Source of the DNA: Porphyromonas sp. HMSC065F10
Lineage (GTDB): Bacteria > Bacteroidota > Bacteroidia > Bacteroidales > Porphyromonadaceae
Length of the DNA: 35,853 nucleotides
Direction of reading: 5' to 3'
Assembly (NCBI RefSeq): GCF_001808555.1
Contig: NZ_KV793784.1
Span: forward strand, 1 to 35,853
Shown here: positions 1-7,481 of the stretch, one piece after another
Position numbering within the stretch: the first letter of the stretch is position 1
Layout of the letters: every line of letters begins with the position of its first letter
The notes under the pieces: generated by a model
The model's database searches: none
Told to the model about the DNA's origin: nothing
What the model saw: the letters and a program-made list of their open reading frames with translations, nothing else
Made by a program: the position numbers and the translations under genes

Positions 1-374
1 CGCTCTGATTTTCAGACGTTTTTCTTGTTTTTGTTCAGCGAGACCTCGGGCAAATCCAAAAACGTCCCCCCTGGATGACGAACCGCTAAGCAGAGCGGTG
101 TATGATCCGAGCCCCTGATCTAATATCGGTATTAGAGATCACTAATACCGGTAAAAGAATTCACTAATACCGATATTAGTCTTCTCTAATACCGGTAAAA
201 GAATGGAGTTTGATGCCGAGACTGTTAGGCTGGCGTAAAATCCACCTGATGTCTCGCAAGGGGCAGGGTCATCGTGTGTGCGCTCGGGCATGGTCGTGAC
301 GCTATTTACCGATCCTCATACCCGTCACCACTGCTCAGTGGGTGGGGCGAAGCGAGGGAGGCGTGTAAAATCAG
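1..374. other. Gene-free region with repeat cluster
   Basis: I see no credible gene here; the only open frames are short and have no recognisable protein character. The stretch holds a small inverted repeat TCTGATTTTCAGA at 4-16, the repeat cluster at 120-204 (separate entry), and an imperfect hairpin at 326-344 (CACCACTG against CAGTGGGTG). Words at 242-250 (CCACCTGAT), 258-265 (AAGGGGCA) and 274-283 (GTGTGTGCGC) recur in the intergenic region at 19149-19197, which suggests shared ancestry of the two non-coding regions. Confidence 0.6.
120..204. repeat. Intergenic repeat cluster, copy 1
   Basis: Four alternating units are visible. Near-palindromic units lie at 120-135 (CTAATATCGGTATTAG) and 163-180 (ACTAATACCGATATTAGT). 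Directional units ending in GGTAAAAGAAT lie at about 142-161 and 185-204. The same two unit types occur at 18874-18955 and 29886-29945. Unit order here is palindrome, directional, palindrome, directional, with both directional units in the same orientation. I do not recognise the family. Confidence 0.85.
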
Positions 375-382
375 TATCTTTG
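375..382 (+). promoter_or_regulatory. Promoter -7 box for queD-queE
   Basis: TATCTTTG followed by C matches the Bacteroidota primary-sigma -7 consensus TAnnTTTG. No good TTTG -33 element stands at the usual distance. The implied leader to the queD start at 583 is about 190 bases, unusually long, and begins with a small hairpin (AAAGAT at 397-402 pairing with ATCTTT at 407-412). I saw no preQ1 riboswitch in this leader. Confidence 0.45.
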
Positions 383-582
383 CATAAGGAAATAAGAAAG
401 ATACGGATCTTTGTGCCCTACTGTGTCGGGGGCTTATCGAGACTCCACCACGGATAGGTATGAGAGTTCGTTCTCCCGATATGTATTCCCCGTCCCGACC
501 GCCCATTGATCGGTCCTTGTCATCGGGGCAATCAGCACAGATCCACTCAATCCCTTTTTGTAAGAGGACACTATATAATATT

Positions 583-933
583 ATGTACTATATCGCTAAG
601 AGACTTGAGGTCGCCGGATGTCACCATCTAGAGCTTCCCTATCCCAGCAAGTGTAGCCGAGTGCATGGGCACAACTGGATCATCACGATCTATTGCCGCT
701 CCGAGCAGCTCAATGCCGAGGGTATGGTGGTAGACTTCAATGTCATCAAGGAACGGATCCACACCTATCTCGATCATGGGGACTTCAATGAGCTGCTGCC
801 CTTCAACCCCACAGCGGAGAATATCGCCCGCTGGTGTGTGGAGCAGATCCCCAATTGCTACAAGGCTAAGGTGTGTGAGTCGGAGAATAATACTGCACTC
901 TATTCCATCGACGACAATGACGCCGGCCTATGA
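583..933 (+). CDS. queD: 6-carboxytetrahydropterin synthase QueD
   Basis: QueD converts dihydroneopterin triphosphate to 6-carboxy-tetrahydropterin in the preQ0/queuosine pathway in the cytoplasm. The 116-residue product has the family layout: a first zinc histidine in the GCHHLEL segment (His14 or His15), the catalytic-type cysteine Cys24, and the HGH zinc pair His28/His30. GMVVDF (about 47-52), LDHGDFN and the NPTAEN motif follow, and a C-terminal CESENN segment carries the conserved Glu. The frame is open 123 bases upstream, but homology begins at the ATG at 583, which sits behind an A/T-rich stretch typical of Bacteroidota starts. The stop overlaps the queE start (ATGA), so the two are translationally coupled. 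Length agrees with the roughly 120-residue family norm. Confidence 0.93.
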   Translation: MYYIAKRLEVAGCHHLELPYPSKCSRVHGHNWIITIYCRSEQLNAEGMVVDFNVIKERIHTYLDHGDFNELLPFNPTAENIARWCVEQIPNCYKAKVCESENNTALYSIDDNDAGL

Positions 934-1508
934 GGGTCTGCGAGATCTTTTACTCCCTGCAGGGAGAGGGCGTGCAGGCAGGTACTCCGGCGGTCTTCCT
1001 TCGCTTCTCGGGCTGCAACTTAGCCTGTGACTTCTGTGACACAGACTTCCGGCACGGCACCGAGATGACGGAGGCTGAGATCCTCACGGAGATCGGTTCA
1101 TACCCCGCTCCGCTCGTTGTTGTGACCGGTGGAGAGCCCTCTCTCCAGCTGACGGAGTCTCTCGTTGAGGGGCTTCGGGCGCTCGGCAAGCGTGTCGCTG
1201 TGGAGACCAATGGCACCCATCCGCTCCCCCCTGGGGTGGACTGGGTCACCTGCTCGCCCAAGCTCGCCTATGTGGGGGCAAAGGGTCGTGTGGTCCTCGA
1301 GCGCGTAGATGAGCTCAAGGTGATCTACGACGGGGCGCATGAGGTGAGCGACTACGGCATCCACGCCGACCACTACCTCCTCCAGCCCTGTGATGTGGGC
1401 GACCCGGTGCGCAATCGTGAGATCATCGCTGAGACCGTCGCCTATGTGCTCGCTCATCCGCAGTGGCGCCTCTCTCTCCAGCAGCATAAGCTCCTCGGTG
1501 TCCGCTGA
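930..1508 (+). CDS. queE: 7-carboxy-7-deazaguanine synthase QueE
   Basis: QueE is the radical SAM enzyme that turns QueD's product into 7-carboxy-7-deazaguanine. The 192-residue protein begins with the substrate-binding signature EIFYSLQGEG, then has the 4Fe-4S cluster motif Cys29-x3-Cys33-x2-Cys36 with the CDTDF context. The SAM-binding GGEP is at 67-70, followed by an ETNG motif, SPK, and a C-terminal QQHKLLGVR close to that of characterised QueE proteins. It overlaps queD by four bases. QueC and QueF, the next steps, are not in this window. Confidence 0.95.
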   Translation: MRVCEIFYSLQGEGVQAGTPAVFLRFSGCNLACDFCDTDFRHGTEMTEAEILTEIGSYPAPLVVVTGGEPSLQLTESLVEGLRALGKRVAVETNGTHPLPPGVDWVTCSPKLAYVGAKGRVVLERVDELKVIYDGAHEVSDYGIHADHYLLQPCDVGDPVRNREIIAETVAYVLAHPQWRLSLQQHKLLGVR

Positions 1509-1540
1509 CTTTTTCAGGGGATAGTGCGTACAATTTTGAT

Positions 1541-1548
1541 TACCTTTG
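1541..1548 (+). promoter_or_regulatory. Promoter -7 box for the glyS unit
   Basis: TACCTTTG followed by C fits TAnnTTTG. It lies 57 bases before the glyS ATG at 1606 and just after the queE stop, so glyS-FKBP-surE-lpxB probably starts its own transcript here. A -33 TTTG at ideal spacing is not evident; the nearest T-rich run is at 1510-1514. Confidence 0.55.
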
Positions 1549-1552
1549 CGTA

Positions 1553-1571
1553 GACGACCTTCGGGGTCGTC
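1553..1571 (+). other. Hairpin at predicted 5' end of glyS mRNA
   Basis: GACGACC (1553-1559) pairs perfectly with GGTCGTC (1565-1571) around a TTCGG loop. It starts about five bases after the -7 box, so it would form the extreme 5' end of the transcript. It has no T-run, so it does not look like a terminator for queE. A role in mRNA 5'-end stability is inference. Confidence 0.55.
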
Positions 1572-1605
1572 CTTGTAAGCGAACCAATTGATTTTCCCAT
1601 ATAAT

Positions 1606-3150
1606 ATGTCTGAGAATAACGAGACGCTCTTCAAGACAATCATCAGTCACTGCAAGGAGTATGGCTTTGTCTTCCCCTCCTCCGAGATCTACGATGGTCT
1701 CAGTGCCGTCTATGACTATGGTCAGAATGGAATTGAGCTGAAGAATAACATCAAGCGCTACTGGTGGGAGAGCATGACGCACCTGCACGATAATATCGCA
1801 GGGCTGGACTCCTCCATCTTTATGCACCCGAGGATCTGGGAGGCGTCGGGTCACTTGGCGGCCTTCAATGACCCGATGATTGACAATAAGGACTCCAAGA
1901 AGCGGTACCGTGCCGACGTCCTTGTGGAGGATTATATCGCTAAGCTGGATGGGAAGATCGAGAAGGATATCGCCAAGGCGCGTAAGCGCTTCGGTGATAG
2001 CTTTGACGAGGCGCAGTATCGTGAGACGAGTGTCAATCTGAAGCGCGTACTCGATGAGCGAAAGAGGGTCTACGACCGCTACGCTGAGGTGGCGGGGAGT
2101 GGTGATCTGGTGGGACTTCATCAGCTGATCCTGGACTGCGAGATCGCTGATCCGGTGAGCGGCTCACGCAACTGGACCGACGTGCGGCAGTTTAACCTTA
2201 TGTTCTCCACCCAGATGGGCTCCGCCTCCGACGACACGATGACGGTCTATCTGCGGCCCGAGACGGCACAGGGAATCTTTGTCAATTTCCTCAATGTGCA
2301 GAAGACGGGTCGCATGAAGATCCCCTTCGGCATCGCACAGATCGGTAAGGCGTTCCGCAACGAGATCGTGGCACGGCAGTTTATCTTCCGTATGCGTGAG
2401 TTTGAGCAGATGGAGATGCAGTACTTCGTGAAGCCCGGGACGGAGATCGACTGGTTTGAGCAGTGGAAGGCGGCGCGGATGAAGTGGCACAAGAATCTCG
2501 GTCTCGGGGACGATAAGTACCGCTTCCACGACCACGAGAAGCTGGCGCACTACGCCAATGCAGCGACGGACATCGAGTTTGAGATGCCCTTTGGCTTCAG
2601 CGAGGTGGAGGGAGTCCACTCGCGGACCAATTTTGACCTCAGCCAGCACGAGAAGTACAGTGGCAAGAAGCTACGGTACTACGATCCGGAGCTGGGTGAT
2701 AGCTATGTCCCCTACGTGGTAGAGACCTCCATAGGTGTGGATCGCCTCTTCCTCAGCATCATGTGCGGCTCCTACGTGGAGGAGGAGCTTGAGAATGGCT
2801 CCTCCAGAGTGGTGCTCAAGCTGCCACCGGCACTGGCGCCCACCAAGGTGGCTGTGCTCCCGCTGGTCGCTAAGGACGGTCTGCCTGAGATCGCTGAGTC
2901 GGTCATGAAGGAGCTGCGGTATGACTTCAATTGTGTCTACGATGAGAAGGACTCCATCGGCAAGCGCTACCGCCGTCACGACGCCATCGGCACGCCCTAC
3001 TGCGTGACTATTGATAATGACACACCTTCGGACGAGGCAGTGACCGTTCGCTTCCGCGACACGATGGAGCAGAAGCGTGTCCCGATCCGGGAGCTGCACG
3101 CACTGATCGATGAGAAGGTCAGTATGAAGTCCCTCCTGAAGAACCTCTGA
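1606..3150 (+). CDS. glyS: Glycyl-tRNA synthetase, class II single-chain type
   Basis: This enzyme charges tRNA-Gly with glycine. The 514-residue product is the homodimeric (eukaryote/archaea/Bacteroidota-like) form, not the alpha2-beta2 GlyQ/GlyS form. Class II motif 2 is seen as FRNE at 250-253 with downstream RQFIFRMREFEQMEMQ, and motif 3 as GVDR at 377-380. A C-terminal anticodon-binding domain follows (about 400-514, starting near KVAVLPLV). A TTG 18 bases upstream is in frame, but the ATG at 1606, giving MSENNETLF, is the better start. Its own promoter lies at 1541. No T-box leader is visible. Confidence 0.96.
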   Translation: MSENNETLFKTIISHCKEYGFVFPSSEIYDGLSAVYDYGQNGIELKNNIKRYWWESMTHLHDNIAGLDSSIFMHPRIWEASGHLAAFNDPMIDNKDSKKRYRADVLVEDYIAKLDGKIEKDIAKARKRFGDSFDEAQYRETSVNLKRVLDERKRVYDRYAEVAGSGDLVGLHQLILDCEIADPVSGSRNWTDVRQFNLMFSTQMGSASDDTMTVYLRPETAQGIFVNFLNVQKTGRMKIPFGIAQIGKAFRNEIVARQFIFRMREFEQMEMQYFVKPGTEIDWFEQWKAARMKWHKNLGLGDDKYRFHDHEKLAHYANAATDIEFEMPFGFSEVEGVHSRTNFDLSQHEKYSGKKLRYYDPELGDSYVPYVVETSIGVDRLFLSIMCGSYVEEELENGSSRVVLKLPPALAPTKVAVLPLVAKDGLPEIAESVMKELRYDFNCVYDEKDSIGKRYRRHDAIGTPYCVTIDNDTPSDEAVTVRFRDTMEQKRVPIRELHALIDEKVSMKSLLKNL

Positions 3151-3165
3151 TCCCCTTTTTTGCAT

Positions 3166-3714
3166 ATGAAGTCCATACTAAAAGGTCTCCTCCTCTCGCT
3201 TACCCTCGGCCTCTCGCTCGGTCTCCTCACCGCCTGCGATCAGACGGCTCCCGATGAGGCGAAGTCGGAGTATAGGGTGAAGAACGAGAAGTACGTGGAG
3301 GATATCGCTGCTGATACCTCCTACAAGAAGCTTGCTTTTGAGCTGTCTCCCTATGCCATTTACTACAAGGTGATCAAGGGCTTGCCGGAGGGAGCCGAGC
3401 CTCAGAGGCCGCTCCAGAATAGTCAGGTGGAGTATAAGTATACCATCAAGCTGATTAGCGGTGAGGTGCTTGAGACCGACGAGATTGTCAAGTCCTGGAT
3501 ATACCACCAGGAGGGTAACGGACGACCTGAGTCGATCATCCGGGGGATGCAGCTGGCTCTCCAGCATATGTCTGTCGGTGAGAAGTGGGAGGTGGTGATC
3601 CCCTGGCAGCTGGGCTACGGCGCCTATACCTATGGTGGCTCCTCTCGCTCGTCTATCCCTGCATTCTCTACCCTGATCTTTGAGGTGACCCTTCTCTCTA
3701 TCCCCACGCTCTGA
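3166..3714 (+). CDS. FKBP-type peptidyl-prolyl isomerase lipoprotein
   Basis: Predicted envelope lipoprotein with an FKBP-like domain, expected to assist folding of exported proteins. The N-terminus (MKSILKG, then a leucine-rich core) ends in a lipobox LLTAC with the lipidated cysteine at residue 24. A linker runs to about residue 85. The FKBP core covers the last 95 residues: VEYKYTIKL, then IIRGMQLALQHMSVGEKWEVVIPWQLGYG, and IPAFSTLIFEV, which are the usual FKBP strands and active-site wall. I chose the ATG at 3166 over an in-frame TTG at 3160. It starts 15 bases after glyS and shares one base with surE (TGATG). Catalytic activity is not proven, since several aromatic pocket residues vary across the family. 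Confidence 0.85.
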   Translation: MKSILKGLLLSLTLGLSLGLLTACDQTAPDEAKSEYRVKNEKYVEDIAADTSYKKLAFELSPYAIYYKVIKGLPEGAEPQRPLQNSQVEYKYTIKLISGEVLETDEIVKSWIYHQEGNGRPESIIRGMQLALQHMSVGEKWEVVIPWQLGYGAYTYGGSSRSSIPAFSTLIFEVTLLSIPTL

Positions 3715-4484
3715 TGGCCAAGCGTCCACTTTTCTTAGTCAGTAATGATGACGGCGTCTTCGCCAAGGGGCTGACGGAGCTCTCCCTCTCGCTACGAGAT
3801 ATGGGCGATGTGATCGTCGTCGCACCTGATGAGCCGAGGAGTGGCTCCTCGAGTGCCATCACCACCCGCAACCCGATCACCTACAGCCTCGTCCGCTCGG
3901 AGCCGGGGCTGACGGTCTATAGCTGCACCGGCACGCCTGCCGACTGCGTCAAGCTGGCACTCAATGTCATCGTGACGGAGATGCCGGATATCGTCATTGC
4001 GGGGATCAACCACGGGGACAATAAGGGCATTGCGGTGAATTACTCCGGCACCCTTGGTGCTGCGATCGAGGGGTGCATCTTTGACATTCCCTCCCTCGCC
4101 ATCTCGCTTATCCATGGCAAGCAGGAGAGCGACTACCTCGCCTGCTGTCGCTATGCGCGTGCCATCTGCCGGCGGATCCTCAAGGAGGGGTTGCCTCGTG
4201 GGGTCTACCTCAATGTCAATGTGCCCAATATCCCTCGCGTCAGAGGGCTGAGGGTCTGCAGTCAGGCGGACGGGAGGTACCACAACGAATTCATCAAGCA
4301 GCGTAACCCTCAGGGGAAGGATGTCTACTGGCTGAGTGGTGACCTGGTGCTCAATGAGCCGGCCGAGAAAGGTTGGGACGTAGCTACCCTTGATCGAGGC
4401 TACGCCACGATGGTGCCGTGTAAGATCGACGTCACTGCCTATCAGTATGTACGCGACCTGCAGTCGTGGGAGGAGGATGACTGA
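3714..4484 (+). CDS. surE: 5'/3'-nucleotidase SurE
   Basis: SurE is a metal-dependent phosphatase acting on nucleoside 5'- and 3'-monophosphates, usually linked to stationary-phase survival. The 256-residue protein has the diagnostic N-terminal SNDDG with metal ligands Asp12 and Asp13. The PRSGSSSA loop carries the third ligand (Ser43), and GINHGDN carries Asn99. TGTPADCV and the NYSGTLGAAIEG helix complete the fold. It overlaps the preceding gene by one base and is followed after six bases by lpxB, so it is in one transcription unit with an envelope gene. Confidence 0.95.
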   Translation: MAKRPLFLVSNDDGVFAKGLTELSLSLRDMGDVIVVAPDEPRSGSSSAITTRNPITYSLVRSEPGLTVYSCTGTPADCVKLALNVIVTEMPDIVIAGINHGDNKGIAVNYSGTLGAAIEGCIFDIPSLAISLIHGKQESDYLACCRYARAICRRILKEGLPRGVYLNVNVPNIPRVRGLRVCSQADGRYHNEFIKQRNPQGKDVYWLSGDLVLNEPAEKGWDVATLDRGYATMVPCKIDVTAYQYVRDLQSWEEDD

Positions 4485-4490
4485 CGCCGG

Positions 4491-5621
4491 ATGAAGTATT
4501 TCCTCATAGCGGGTGAGGCGAGTGGAGACCTCCACGCCGCACATCTGATGTCTGCCTTGAGAGTCGAGGACCCTCAGGCAGACTTTGCCTATATGGGCGG
4601 TGCCGCCATGAGAGAGAGGGGAGGGACGTGTGTGCTGAGGTCGGAGGAGATGGCCTACATGGGTATCGTGGATGTCCTACGGCACTACCCCGAGATCAGA
4701 CGAGGACGGAATGTGGTGAGGCAGTCCCTGCTTGACTATCGCCCGGATGTGGTGATCTGTGTGGACTACGGCTCCTTCTGTATGCGGTATATCCTGCCCT
4801 TTGTGCGGAAGCAGCTGCCCACGACGCGGATCGTCTACTTTATCCCGCCCAAGGTGTGGGCATGGAAGGAGTTTCGCGTCCGTCAGCTGAGGCGTGACTG
4901 CGACTTGATCCAGTGTATCTTCCCCTTCGAGGTACCTTACTTCCGCTCCAAGGGGGTGGAGCGTGTCTCCTATGTCGGCAATCCTACCTATGAGGAGGTG
5001 ATGCACTTCAGGTCACACCGCAGCGCTGACGTGACGATAGAGGAGCGACCTTACATTGCGCTACTCTGTGGTAGTCGTCTCTCAGAAGTGAGGCGTAATC
5101 TCCCCCTGATGCTGGAGAGTGTGGCGTCTCTTGGCGACAGGTACCGGCTGGTGGTGGCCGGCGTCTCCGCCATCGACCGGTCGCTCTACAGCGAGATCAT
5201 AGAGCGCCACAGCATACAGAGGGTGGAGGTGCGGTATGGGGAGACTTACGAGATCCTCTCGGGTGCGGATGCAGCATTAGTGACCTCCGGCACGGCGACC
5301 CTTGAGACGGCTCTTCTCGGTGCGCCTCAGGTGGTGTGCTATGCTACGCGTGCCGGACGATTGGTGAATTTCGCCTTTGACCACTTCTTCAAGGTCCCCT
5401 ATATCTCGCTCGTCAATCTGATCGCTCGCCGTGAGGTGGTGGCGGAGCTCTTCGGAGCAAGGTGTTCGGTCAAGGCGATACGGAGTCACCTCACGCCCCT
5501 GCTCTCTGACACGGCTGAGCGAAGAGCGCTGCTGGAGGCTTACGATGCCGTCTCGGAGGCTCTCCGGACGGAGTTCCCGGCCTCGACGTTGGCGGCTCGG
5601 GAGATCGTTGCTCTACTTTGA
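4491..5621 (+). CDS. lpxB: Lipid-A-disaccharide synthase LpxB
   Basis: LpxB condenses UDP-2,3-diacylglucosamine with lipid X to form the lipid A disaccharide at the inner face of the cytoplasmic membrane. The 376-residue length matches the GT19 family. Visible motifs in order: GEASGD (7-12), MGIVDVL, PDVVICVDYGSFC, YFIPPKVWAWKEFRV, FPFEVPYF, YVGNP, CGSRLSEVRRNLP and a late VTSGTATLETALLG that matches the donor-binding segment. PPK replaces the SPQ of proteobacterial enzymes, a difference I associate with the Bacteroidota form. Its last nine bases overlap the tail of the opposing glycosyltransferase gene. Confidence 0.95.
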   Translation: MKYFLIAGEASGDLHAAHLMSALRVEDPQADFAYMGGAAMRERGGTCVLRSEEMAYMGIVDVLRHYPEIRRGRNVVRQSLLDYRPDVVICVDYGSFCMRYILPFVRKQLPTTRIVYFIPPKVWAWKEFRVRQLRRDCDLIQCIFPFEVPYFRSKGVERVSYVGNPTYEEVMHFRSHRSADVTIEERPYIALLCGSRLSEVRRNLPLMLESVASLGDRYRLVVAGVSAIDRSLYSEIIERHSIQRVEVRYGETYEILSGADAALVTSGTATLETALLGAPQVVCYATRAGRLVNFAFDHFFKVPYISLVNLIARREVVAELFGARCSVKAIRSHLTPLLSDTAERRALLEAYDAVSEALRTEFPASTLAAREIVALL

Positions 5622-6575
5622 GCCTTCCCCCCTCCCTATCTTTGCCTCAATAAAGCCGATCCCGTAGCCAAAGAGCTGGACAAAGGCTGCTATCACGCAA
5701 TTGACCGCCAGCTCGAGCGAGTCGCCCCGACCATAGACATCAAAGATGATCAGGAGGGCGTACAGGAGTGGAAACATCAGCCCGCCATATAGGCTGGTGA
5801 GTAGGGCGATGAAGCATAAGACCACGAAGAGTGAGGGAAGGTAGTGCACCGGCTTCATGCTGCCGGGATGGAGACGCTCCAGCATCACGCGAGCCCGTCC
5901 GCTGTGGCGTACCTGTGCGAAGAATTTCTTGTACGTGTCTCGCCGCTTGTGGTAGACAAAGAGGTCTTCGTACAGCGCAGAGTGGTAGCCCGCCTCTATC
6001 ACCCGCAGGCTGAAGTCAATGTCCTCCCCATAGCGTAGATCTTGACGAAAGCCTCCTACCGCCTCATACGCCGTGCGCGACACGCCCATATTGTAGGTGC
6101 GGGGGTAAAACTTGTCCAGAGGCTGGTCCTTTCGCCCCCCTCGGATGCCTCCTGTGGTGAAGAATGAGGTCATCGCATAGCTGATCGCACGCTGTGTCAC
6201 GGTGTAGTCCTCCTTCGCCGCATCCGGACCGCCAAAGAGGTCTGCCGGTCTCCGCTCTATGTTGAGGGCCAGTGTACTCAGGTAGCAGGACGGGAGCTCT
6301 ACGTCGGAGTCAAGGAAGAGGAAGATATCTCCCTGTGCCACTTTGGCCCCATAGTTGCGCGCAGCGGAGGGACCGGCATTGGGGGACTGGTAGAGGTATC
6401 GGACCGGCAGCTTGTCGGCATAGCTCTCGCATACCTCACGGCAGGGGAGGTCGGAGCCGTCCTCCACGACCACCACTTCGTAGTCGAGGGGCGTGCTCTC
6501 CTGACTGAGGAAGCTCTCGAGGAGCTCCTTGATCTCATCGGGGCGATTGTAGACAGGGATGATGAAGGATATCAT
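5613..6575 (-). CDS. GT2-family glycosyltransferase, membrane-anchored
   Basis: Inverting GT-A glycosyltransferase; the sugar and acceptor cannot be named from the sequence. The 320-residue protein starts MISFIIPVYNRP, has the nucleotide-binding EDGSD at 38-42, the metal-binding DSD at 89-91, a GGFRQDLRYGEDIDFSLR segment that supplies the catalytic acid region (near 185), and a HKRRDTYKKF basic stretch. Two hydrophobic segments near residues 245-300 should anchor it in the inner membrane. It is the last gene of the ptpA-purD-membrane protein unit, 13 bases after the membrane protein. Proximity to lpxB suggests surface polysaccharide or lipid work, but that is inference. Confidence 0.88.
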   Translation of the reverse strand: MISFIIPVYNRPDEIKELLESFLSQESTPLDYEVVVVEDGSDLPCREVCESYADKLPVRYLYQSPNAGPSAARNYGAKVAQGDIFLFLDSDVELPSCYLSTLALNIERRPADLFGGPDAAKEDYTVTQRAISYAMTSFFTTGGIRGGRKDQPLDKFYPRTYNMGVSRTAYEAVGGFRQDLRYGEDIDFSLRVIEAGYHSALYEDLFVYHKRRDTYKKFFAQVRHSGRARVMLERLHPGSMKPVHYLPSLFVVLCFIALLTSLYGGLMFPLLYALLIIFDVYGRGDSLELAVNCVIAAFVQLFGYGIGFIEAKIGRGEGSK

Positions 6576-6588
6576 AGGATGCGTGTCA

Positions 6589-7458
6589 TCAGAAAAGGGG
6601 GTATAGGAATGCGTATAGCGTAAAGCCGGTTATAGACCCGAGTACGGATGTGAGAAATACAAGGCGTCGGGTATTTGTGCAGAGAAATGCGGTCACGCAC
6701 GAGATGCAGAAGAAGAGTGACAAGACGGGCGAGGGCATCTCTGCCGAGTAGTAGAGACAGTATAGGACGAAGAGGAACCAGCCCAGCCTGAGGTGGAGAT
6801 GGGTGACCCAACGGTATCTCGCGATGGCGTGCCTGCGGACTATCATAGTCTCTATAGTGGCAGCCGTCAGCAGCATCAGGAGGGATGATACTCGTAGCCA
6901 GTCGTCGGTACTACTCGGGAGACTTGGGTGAAGAAGAGATCCATAGGTGCGGTCAATAAATCCCAGCACACCCTCCGGTGTGGGAGGCGCAAGGAGGAGG
7001 ATCCCCACCCAGAGCACCATAAGCACCCCCAGAACCATGGCAGAGTAGTGACGCCAAGTCCCCAGCCCGATCTGCCTGAGCATAAAGCCAAAGATGAGGA
7101 GTGTCGGCAGCCATACCGGATCAATCAGAGAGAGAAGCCCGATGCCAAGCCCGATATTAAAACCGATGAATGGGGACTTGTGCTGAGCGATCGAGGTGAT
7201 GATGTACTCGCTGAGGAAGACCAGGATGATCGTTGCGATCACCGTCAGGGAGAGTGAGCGTGTCGCTATGCCTACCTGACTCGTCATCAGGAGCGCCATC
7301 ATTATCCACGAGGTCGTCTCGTGGATATGTGATCCGTAGCTGAGGATATTGTGCCTGTGGAGCAGGAATAGTAGGGCTGCGGAGAGTACGAGCGCAACTA
7401 TTGGCTCAGAGAGCACTTGCTCTCCGAGTGACGATAGCTTAGTCAGGTATTGCTCCAT
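6589..7458 (-). CDS. Polytopic inner-membrane protein, unknown function
   Basis: I do not recognise a function. The 289-residue protein is almost wholly hydrophobic, with eight or nine likely membrane segments (approximately 17-34, 50-66, 70-88, 100-130, 140-158, 190-207, 225-240, 243-262 and 266-286) and only short loops. It resembles the DUF6427-type membrane proteins annotated in Bacteroidota, but that assignment is from memory of overall shape and is unconfirmed. It lies between purD (23-base gap) and the GT2 gene (13-base gap) on the same strand. A partner role with the glycosyltransferase, such as lipid-linked sugar handling, is possible but only suggested by position. Confidence 0.75.
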   Translation of the reverse strand: MEQYLTKLSSLGEQVLSEPIVALVLSAALLFLLHRHNILSYGSHIHETTSWIMMALLMTSQVGIATRSLSLTVIATIILVFLSEYIITSIAQHKSPFIGFNIGLGIGLLSLIDPVWLPTLLIFGFMLRQIGLGTWRHYSAMVLGVLMVLWVGILLLAPPTPEGVLGFIDRTYGSLLHPSLPSSTDDWLRVSSLLMLLTAATIETMIVRRHAIARYRWVTHLHLRLGWFLFVLYCLYYSAEMPSPVLSLFFCISCVTAFLCTNTRRLVFLTSVLGSITGFTLYAFLYPLF

Positions 7459-7481
7459 AAGGCTCAGTCTCCGGTCCCTCC

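Noticed and set aside
120-204. CRISPR array
   Set aside because: The units are adjacent, alternate in type, and have no spacers of constant length; no cas genes are present.
1-374. tRNA or other known RNA gene
   Set aside because: No cloverleaf, SRP, RNase P or tmRNA signature was seen.
460-582. N-terminal extension of QueD by 41 residues
   Set aside because: The extra residues have no family similarity and QueD proteins begin at the ATG at 583.
383-582. preQ1 riboswitch in the queD leader
   Set aside because: I could not find the hairpin plus A-rich tail pairing of the known preQ1 classes.
1549-1605. T-box or attenuator upstream of glyS
   Set aside because: The leader is too short, with one small hairpin and no T-box sequence or terminator.
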